Made by a program: the position numbers and the translations under genes | Notes under the pieces: model-generated | Told to the model about the DNA's origin: nothing | The model's database searches: none | The model's input: the letters and a program-made list of their open reading frames with translations, nothing else | Shown here: piece by piece, positions 57,723-64,000 of the stretch | Layout of the letters: every line of letters starts with the position of its first letter | How positions within the stretch are numbered: position 1 is the stretch's first letter | DNA from: Catenaria anguillulae PL171 | Taxonomy: Eukaryota > Blastocladiomycota > Blastocladiomycetes > Blastocladiales > Catenariaceae | Direction: 5' to 3' | Length of the DNA stretch: 64,000 bases | Assembly: GCA_002102555.1 (NCBI GenBank) | Contig: MCFL01000004.1 | Coordinates: 558,001-622,000, forward strand

Positions 57723-59615
57723 TTAAGCGCAATCAAAGGTGGTCGCTGGCACCCGGACCGCTACAGTGTACCTTCCACCAGCCAACGAGTACAGGTCGGC
57801 ATCCGACCACAACGAGGCATCGGCCGTCTTGTTGCACTCGGCGTCGGGGTTGTTTTGGTCGTGAATGACCGTGACATCGGGGGGCGCCTGGTGCAACACG
57901 CGCGAGTAATCGGGCGACGACACGGAAAACTGGCCACGCAAAAACGCCATGGCCACACCACCAAGGGTCCTACCCGATGCCGTACGCAAGCTTGCAAGGT
58001 GAACGCCCATGTTGTTGGCCACGTGGTCGTGGAGCATTTGCAAGTGCTGCTCGACCTCGTCCTCCATCATGTCCTCAAACGTCGACTTGGCGACGCCCAC
58101 GGGCAGTTCCGGGTCCACGTCGCGCAGGCCTGCTTGTGGGCACGTCACGCCAGAGTACATGTCGTGCGTGCCGACCACAGACATTTCGTCGAGCGTCGCC
58201 AGCGTCGGCGGAGCGCTGGCAGCTGGAAAAGCTGTTGGGGCTTGGACGGGGGACAAGAGCAACGGCGTCGAGTCAATGTCCATTGCATCCTCTGGGTCTT
58301 GAACAAACCCACTCGCCGTGGGCAAGGGCGAGGTTTGCGGCGACACATTGGGCGACAGTTGCGTGCTCGACACGTGCGACGACGACGCAGGCAGGTTGAG
58401 GATGCCGCCCTGGTTCATGAGCGGCGACGGCGGCGGCGTGAGCCCGCCGGCAGATGCCACGGCGGTTGCCGGCTGGTCAGAGTCGCCCGCTGGCACGGCA
58501 GACACACCAGGCAGTTTGAGCGGGGCGCCGGCAATCACATAGACTTGGTCGTAGATGAAGCGCGACGAGATGACCGAGAGGATAAAGTTCATGACGCAGG
58601 GCAGCGGGATCGGAAACACGGTCGGGTAAGGAAGCTGTGGAAGACCCGTGGTAGGATCGATTTGGAACGCGACATGGTTGGTGCTATCGTTGGCCGAGTT
58701 GCCGAGGGCCGTGGACCCGCTCATGGGTGCCGATGTGGCCGAAAGCGCGAGCACATCCGACGACGATGCTGTACGAGATGCAAATGATCCACTGCGCGAC
58801 CCCATGAGCGACGACATGCGACGAACCGATGTGCGACGGGCGATGGCCGTGGTCTGCTCGGGGAACAAGGCCGAGGTCGCGGCCTGGACAGGGCAGGCAA
58901 GCGCAAGCGATGCGGCATCGAGCGGCAAGTACGGCAACTCTTCGGCGAGAACGCCAAACCGGATAATCACCTCATGCGAGAGCAGGTCGTGGCCCTTCAA
59001 ATCCACCTCGACGGGGCGGACATAGCACACTTTGCGAATGTGCTTGCGCGCAACAATGGGTGCGAGTTGCTGTTGCACGTCAGGAATGGGCGAGGTCGGG
59101 TCCAGGTGGACATACCAGGCAACGGGCGCAGGGACCGTCAGCCGGTCGACCCAGGGGTCAATGTGGTCCGGTGGGGCAATGGCATCAAATGACGAGACGA
59201 CTGGGATACCGAGCGCGCGCAGCTCGGCGATGGTGGCATGAAGCACGTCAAACTCTGGTTGGGCTTCGGGCTCGAGAGGTGGCGAGGCCGGGCCTTGAGG
59301 CTGCTGCTGCTGCTGCTGCTCGGCATTGTTGTTGGTGGTGGTGGTGGTATTGGCGGCGGTGGGCTCATACTTTGTCGGGCGCTCTGTTGTCGGGTCGTAA
59401 GCGGCCTTCGGGGCAGCGTCGAGTTTCGGGGCGGCGGCGGTCAGGGCAGTGGCCTTGATGCGGTCTTCGGCATGGGGCGAGATGACCGAGAGCTGGAGGA
59501 GGTCAAAGGACGACTTGTGGCGAATAATCTCGACAATGACATTGGCAGCGAGGGAGAGTGTGGAGCGGTCCAGTGGGCCGACGACAATGTGAGAGGGCTC
59601 AAACAAGTCTCCCAT
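57723..59615 (-). CDS. Unknown 630-residue protein
   Basis: Intronless frame from ATG 59615 (MGDLFEPSHIVVGPLDRST). It alternates ordered and disordered blocks. Ordered parts: SLAANVIVEIIRHKSSFDLL near the start; VAWYVHLDPTSPIPDV and IRKVCYVRPVEVDLKGHD in the middle; PCVMNFILSVISSRFIYDQV; and a C-terminal block with DEVEQHLQMLHDHVANNMG and VTVIHDQNNPD. The gaps are Ser/Thr/Pro/Ala-rich with a short poly-Q. Uninterrupted coding over 1.9 kb with sensible amino-acid use supports a real gene. No family recognised. The repeated alternation of conserved-looking islands suggests a large adaptor or scaffold, which is inference only. Confidence 0.7.
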   Translation of the reverse strand: MGDLFEPSHIVVGPLDRSTLSLAANVIVEIIRHKSSFDLLQLSVISPHAEDRIKATALTAAAPKLDAAPKAAYDPTTERPTKYEPTAANTTTTTNNNAEQQQQQQPQGPASPPLEPEAQPEFDVLHATIAELRALGIPVVSSFDAIAPPDHIDPWVDRLTVPAPVAWYVHLDPTSPIPDVQQQLAPIVARKHIRKVCYVRPVEVDLKGHDLLSHEVIIRFGVLAEELPYLPLDAASLALACPVQAATSALFPEQTTAIARRTSVRRMSSLMGSRSGSFASRTASSSDVLALSATSAPMSGSTALGNSANDSTNHVAFQIDPTTGLPQLPYPTVFPIPLPCVMNFILSVISSRFIYDQVYVIAGAPLKLPGVSAVPAGDSDQPATAVASAGGLTPPPSPLMNQGGILNLPASSSHVSSTQLSPNVSPQTSPLPTASGFVQDPEDAMDIDSTPLLLSPVQAPTAFPAASAPPTLATLDEMSVVGTHDMYSGVTCPQAGLRDVDPELPVGVAKSTFEDMMEDEVEQHLQMLHDHVANNMGVHLASLRTASGRTLGGVAMAFLRGQFSVSSPDYSRVLHQAPPDVTVIHDQNNPDAECNKTADASLWSDADLYSLAGGRYTVAVRVPATTFDCA

Positions 59616-62011
59616 TGAAATTGGAAATGTGGATTTCGACGGGTTGGGCGGTTGGGGGCGACTGCACAGAGTGTCGAGTGCGGGTACGGGGCGAGCGAGT
59701 GTGGCCGTGAGAGGGAGAGCTCGAATACGATGGAGTGTGGGAATGGATTGATATTCGATGTGAAAAGTCACACGTGCTGTGCTGTGCTGCGTGCTGTATT
59801 GGTTTGGTTGACGAGTGTGGAATGTGATGACGTTCTTTCGGCTTCCCCACTGGTTGGCGACGACGGCGAGGGAATCAAGGACTGGCTGGAGGATAAAAAA
59901 ATATTAATCAATCAATGCAAGATTAATACCATGTCCATCCATGTCATGAGGAAACAGGAAATACGAGCGAAATCGGGAGGATCTTTGGCTAAATGAGAAG
60001 AAATTCGACCCTGACCCTGACCCAGAAACTTGTGGCCGTGTCCCCTCGCCTTGCAACGTGGCTGCAACCAACAAACCCTCGCCTGGCCTGCAGGGCAAAG
60101 TTCGGTTGGCTGGGCTTGCTTCCGAAAGCTTCATCAGTCCGGGTCAAATCGTTCGCCGTGTGGACGCCGACCGCTCAAAGAATCGGGGTTCAGGAGAAAC
60201 TGCCAGTGACTGGTTCAGGGAGACGTGGAGACGAGCGGCTGCCCACCGCCCACTGGACCGAAGGCAGCAATGAGCAAGTCGATTGAAGTTTGCATTGAAG
60301 CGGGGGTCATGTTGGTGGTGAATGCGATTTTGAATCACTCGCCCGGCACGGAAGAGGAGCGAATCATGGGCAGATGGCCCTACGATTGAGCCAGGAGCAA
60401 AAGAAAGGAAGGGCCAAGCGCTCAACACCTAGCGAGCAGAGTAAATATGTATGGAGAACACACCTTCTTTCAGGCGGCAGAATGTGTGACTGAGGAGACC
60501 GTTATATGGGGGCGCAATCCAGCCGGACAGTGTGCATTCAAAGTAAGGAAATACTATGGTGGTGAATACAGGTGCAGGTGAGGCAAACCGGGAGCGAGGG
60601 AGGGATTCTTTGACAGGGAGAGCTCGCCCTTTTGTACTTGTGGTGGTGGTGGAGGCGGCTCTTTGTTGTTTTCCATCCAGTTCACCACCGATGATAAGGT
60701 TGGCCAGGCACAATCACCAACTCGCATGCACTGTTGCACTGTTGTTTACACGTCTCGGCACTGGACTACATGCATATGACCGCGACGGCACGCCAAGTGT
60801 GCGAGGGTTGAGCGGTCGTTGGTCTGGCCACTTCCAGCACAACTTGCGTCGCATTTCCAGCGTCGACTTCAGTGGAATACAAATGACTTGGGATCGGAAT
60901 GGCTGTCTCTCAATCGACCCCAGCCGTCCTATGATCCCAAATTACTTCTGGTTCACATGGCCTCCGGCTGGCTTTGCATTTGTCATTCCTTTCCGCCTTG
61001 CAATTGAGTCCTCGAGTCTGAATATGGGGGGCAAGCAGGCTTGAGAAAACGTGTCTTTTGCATGCTACACAACAGAAAGTGTGGGGAAGTGGGCACGAGT
61101 CGAGATCGACATGGGCGACGCGTTGGCTCTTGCCCGGATGTGCGCGTCCGCACCCCACCACCATCACTCTTGACCATTCACACGACACCACTCGAGCCGC
61201 TCGGCAACGCCCTCGCCCAAACACCAGCCTCCGGTCCCTTCCAGAAGCTTGAGAGCGCTATCTTATCCACGCGGTTGGGCACTGGCGACATGCCACCACA
61301 TTTGCCGTTCTGCCGATCCTGTTCCTCATTGCGCCACATGAATCCCATTGAACGTTGCGAAATGTGCACGATACTCGCAAACGACCATGAGCGAAAGGCC
61401 CAACAGCAGACTTCAGCCTTCAGTGAGCCAGAGGGTTGCATGCGATGACCAGGGCATACTTGCCTGATTCACCAATCCAACGCCCTCGCACGCCTAGACT
61501 CAAGTGCGAGGGGGGGGGGGTCACTGGCCACCAAACAGAACGTGCCAATTACGACAGACCTCCCCGCTCTCAAGTTTCAATGTGAATCCGACACGGGAGA
61601 TGGGCAACCAATTCGATTCGACTGGCCAGGCGACCAAGTTTGCGCCCACATATGGTGGTGGTGGCAGTGGGTCGTCAACCTGGGAGACAGCGGGCAAGTT
61701 GCCTGATTCTTCATGATAGCATGACCTTTGCTAGATCTTTGGACGTATGTACTTTGCATCGACTGTTGCGCCTCCTTAAGACTTGATGTGACATTTCGAT
61801 CCATTTCTTCACGACGATTTTGATGGCACCTGTTCTTTGCTTGTGTGTGAAGGATACTGAGTATGTAGGGGACGATGACTCACTGGCACAGGTGCCTCGA
61901 TCAGACCAGAGCCATGTTGGAGCATTGCCGCTGAATTCAATATGTTTAGACTCTCAAGCAATGTACTCAGCGAACCCGCGCACCGACCCTGAGCAACATT
62001 CTGAAATCAAT
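59616..62011. other. Large divergent gap, 2.4 kb, no gene seen
   Basis: The longest gene-free stretch here. Frames at 60556-61044 and 61041-61448 plus have weak coding character; the second has a CRSC...CEMC pair, probably by chance. There is a G10 run near 61510. No tRNA found by eye. Confidence 0.4.
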
Positions 62012-62691
62012 ATGCGATCCAAGTCATCCGCTGACGCTCCCAAATCCGTCGCGACGCTGCCCAAGAAGCGCAAGCAGAACGTGGACTCTGACGACAACTC
62101 TGACGTCGAATCGCCCGCGGGCACCAGTAGCGATGCCGACAAGTCGGCCGCTGATGTGCGTGCCGTGTTCCCCCGTGTCCCGTCATCCTGTTGCTGACCA
62201 TGACACGCTTCGAATCCAATTCCAACTCGCATTGGAACACATGCCTAGTCCAAACCGCCCGCTACCAAGAAGCAAAAGACCAAGAATGTGCACGAGCCGC
62301 AAGAAAACAGGGACAAGGAAATCTACTACGATGTACGCGCGCCGCAGAAGCATCTTTATCTGTCCATTTCTCCGTCGGGCTCCTCATCAACCTAATCAAC
62401 TGTGTTATCGATTCCATTCATCAGCTCGGTGGCAAGAAGCGTATTACTCTTCGCGACTTCAAGGGCAAGAGTTATGTCGACGTTCGCGAATTCTATGGTG
62501 ACGATGCCGATCTCAAGCCGGGCAAAAAGGGTCCGCTCTTTCATTGTTTTATCTTGGCATCCCAGGGATTGTTGGTTCGGGTGCAAACTGACTCGACCTT
62601 TTCTGATTTGAAAGGTATCATGCTCAGTTTGGAGACGGCGGCTGCGCTGCGAGATGTTTTGAATGGTCTGGACGAGCTCAAGAGTTTGTAA
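62012..62691 (+). CDS. SUB1: Transcriptional coactivator SUB1/PC4
   Basis: Exons 62012-62155, 62249-62332, 62425-62530, 62615-62691; phases agree; 136 residues. The N-terminus is Ser/Asp/Lys-rich with a basic patch ([14 protein letters not shown]). The PC4 domain starts at [20 protein letters not shown] and continues [15 protein letters not shown], which joins across the last intron to [17 protein letters not shown]4/Sub1 binds single-stranded DNA and helps Pol II initiation, elongation and genome stability. An upstream in-frame ATG at about 61961 (MYSANPRTD) could extend the protein by 17 residues, but the SUB1 family usually begins with the short acidic/basic tail. Confidence 0.94.
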
Positions 62692-62957
62692 TTGTACAGT
62701 GTGTTTGTGTGCCATTGAGTGTGCCCAGATATGAAATCAATGAGATTTCGGTGCTGTGGGATCCATGTTGACTGGAGAGGCAATGGCAAAAACAGCAGAA
62801 GGCAAAATGTCTAAGGCATTCCGTTATCTGTGAGAGCCTATGTATAAAAGGGCGGCAGGGATGCCAGAAAGAATGTACAAGTGGGATTGAAAGATTGGCT
62901 AATCGTCAATGAAACAACGGGATGGACCGAGAGCTCAGGTCCACTGGTCCAGCGTGG

Positions 62958-63257
62958 CTAACTTGCTTTATTTCCTCGGAAACGATAGCGCATATCCAGC
63001 TGTTGTTCAAGAGAACCAATGCTAGGTTAAAGCTTTCCTACGTTTTGTCGGTAAACCAAGGAGACATAAAGTGTACGTACCATCTCACGCTTGCATTCGA
63101 AAAACGCTCGTTGCAATTGACGGCACTCATATCCAACCAGGTCCGAGTTTTCCGGCTGCAAGCATTCGGTGAATGACTTGTTGTGCTTCTCGATGCAGTC
63201 CGAGGCCAGGATACAGTCAATCATTTCTTGCCGGAGCTTTTTGCATGACGAGGACAT
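62958..63257 (-). CDS. PET191: PET191/COA5, cytochrome c oxidase assembly factor
   Basis: Exons 63257-63081 and 62999-62958, with an 81-nt intron (GTACGT...AACAG); 72 residues. It begins MSSSCKKLRQEMIDCIL and carries a twin Cx9C pattern (Cys 5/15 and 45/55) plus Cys 21 and 32, as in Pet191/COA5. The short second exon supplies the conserved ending LDMRYRFRGN. The protein is imported into the mitochondrial intermembrane space by the Mia40 route and is needed for complex IV assembly. Without the 42-nt last exon the ORF would end in an unrelated tail. Confidence 0.94.
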
Positions 63258-63619
63258 GGTTGAAGGCTTGCGAAAAATGCCTGGGTGGGATCGGAATAGA
63301 GTTGGCAGCGGAGCTCGATGGGCAGGTGTGCGGTTGGAGAGGTGGGTGTGAATCTTGGTCGGATTCTTGTGTATTGCCTTGACTGCAAATCCAATCTACA
63401 GTGTCAACATTGCATAGGATTTATGTGAGATTGTTCTCATTCAATTCCCATCCATGGGTCATTGAGTGGATCACAGTTTACATACATCGATCGACGCATG
63501 GCTCCTCGATCCATCCGAGGTCAACGCGTCATCGATGTTGGATTCCCGAGCAGACTGTATCCTCTTCGTGAAACCGAGACTCTTGCAGATATTTATCCGG
63601 AAATACGTAGACGTGATGA
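63258..63619. promoter_or_regulatory. Divergent promoter, PET191 / SLD2-type gene
   Basis: 362 bases between two divergent start codons. No specific element recognised. Confidence 0.45.
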
Positions 63620-64000
63620 ATGGATAGAAGTCAAATGACGACCACACCTGCTGCAATCGCTCCGCAAGACCTGCTCAAGTCGGTCAAGGCGGAAATCAAG
63701 GCCTGGGAACGCGAGTTCCAGCAAGAGAACGGTCGGAAGCCAACCAAGGAGGATGTGTACAAGGACACTGATATTTGTATGTCATTTCCGACATTTTTCT
63801 CTTTCAACGGACGTTTTCCTCACGCTTTCTTCTTTTCCAGTCGAACTCTACAAGCTCTTTAACAAGCTCAAGAGCGAAAGCAAGCCGGCGGCAGTGAAGC
63901 AGCCCAAACCAGGACCTGAAGACCGTATCGAGCCGCCGACATCAGTCGATGTACCCGCGAAACGCCCTGAAGCTACACCTGCGCTTGGAACAAATGCGTC
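63620..64000 (+). CDS. SLD2/RECQ4-type N-terminal domain protein, partial
   Basis: Exon 1 is 63620-63776 and exon 2 runs from 63841 off the right edge; the 64-nt intron is GTATGT...TTCCAG. The start region (LKSVKAEIKAWEREFQQENG, then RKPTKEDVYKDTDI joined to FELYKLFNKLK) is the Sld2/DRC1 homeodomain-like segment shared by fungal Sld2 and the N-terminus of RECQL4. Phosphorylated Sld2 bridges Dpb11/TopBP1 to start DNA replication. The visible part then turns Pro/Lys-rich. Whether a RecQ helicase follows cannot be seen, so Sld2 and RECQ4 cannot be told apart. A second ATG at 63635 is an alternative start. Confidence 0.85.

Noticed and set aside
60910-61448. Frame with a CRSC...CEMC pair, possible zinc finger
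   Set aside because: Only one Cys pair set, no His/Cys context of a known finger, and no supporting exon or homologous motif.
1-64000. CRISPR arrays, rRNA genes, bacterial operons
   Set aside because: No spaced direct repeats, no rRNA signatures and pervasive spliceosomal introns; the window is eukaryotic nuclear DNA.

Overview
This window looks like nuclear DNA of a zoosporic (flagellated) fungus, probably chytrid-like or blastocladiomycete-like. Genes are dense and on both strands. Nearly all are split by short spliceosomal introns, mostly 60-110 nt, with donors such as GTACGT, GTATGT and GTGCGT. Fungal-style genes (Mgm101, Pet191/COA5, HAP2, Sld2-type N-terminus, Gdt1) sit beside an axonemal dynein intermediate chain (DNAI4/WDR78) and a TCP11/SOK1 gene, so the organism probably builds a motile flagellum. 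The lineage is inferred from gene content only; no rRNA or mitochondrial marker is present.

Layout. 1-3.4 kb: a GAF-domain protein (minus strand, running off the left edge) divergent from WDR5. 4.0-4.9 kb: a decayed LINE RNase H/zinc-knuckle tail abutting a tRNA-Arg(ACG)-like sequence. 5.4-8.9 kb: DNAI4, whose coding sequence needs three single-base frame corrections. 9.4-11.4 kb: HAP2/NF-YA. 12.9-14.3 kb: DNMT2. 14.4-23.2 kb: VPS15 head-to-head with RPA135. 23.4-26.1 kb: a small unknown gene, SGF29, and a second unknown gene. 26.8-27.4 kb: a second, more decayed tRNA-Arg-like copy and a hAT transposase relic. 27.8-34.9 kb: DNA polymerase delta catalytic subunit head-to-head with a REXO1-type exonuclease. 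35.4-40.0 kb: TCP11 and a RAD51C-like paralogue with an altered Walker A. 40.9-48.3 kb: a ubiquitin protease, a HAD phosphatase, GDT1 and MGM101. 49.8-54.1 kb: an unknown membrane/coiled-coil protein, an 83-bp minisatellite and a helicase-only Twinkle. 55-56.1 kb: a NagD/PHO13-type phosphatase. 57.7-59.6 kb: an unknown 630-residue protein. 62.0-64 kb: SUB1/PC4, PET191/COA5 and the start of an SLD2/RECQ4-type gene.

The genes do not form a single pathway. Three functional groups stand out: nuclear replication and repair (POL3, RAD51C-like, SLD2-type), mitochondrial DNA and respiration (Twinkle, MGM101, PET191), and transcription or chromatin (WDR5, SGF29, HAP2, SUB1, RPA135). Many genes are arranged as divergent pairs separated by about 180-360 bp.

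I found no clear multi-gene novel system. The most unusual signals are the repeated one-base losses in DNAI4, VPS15 and HAP2, the Walker A lysine-to-threonine change in the RAD51C-like gene, the two tRNA-Arg-like copies lying beside transposon debris, and the helicase-only Twinkle.
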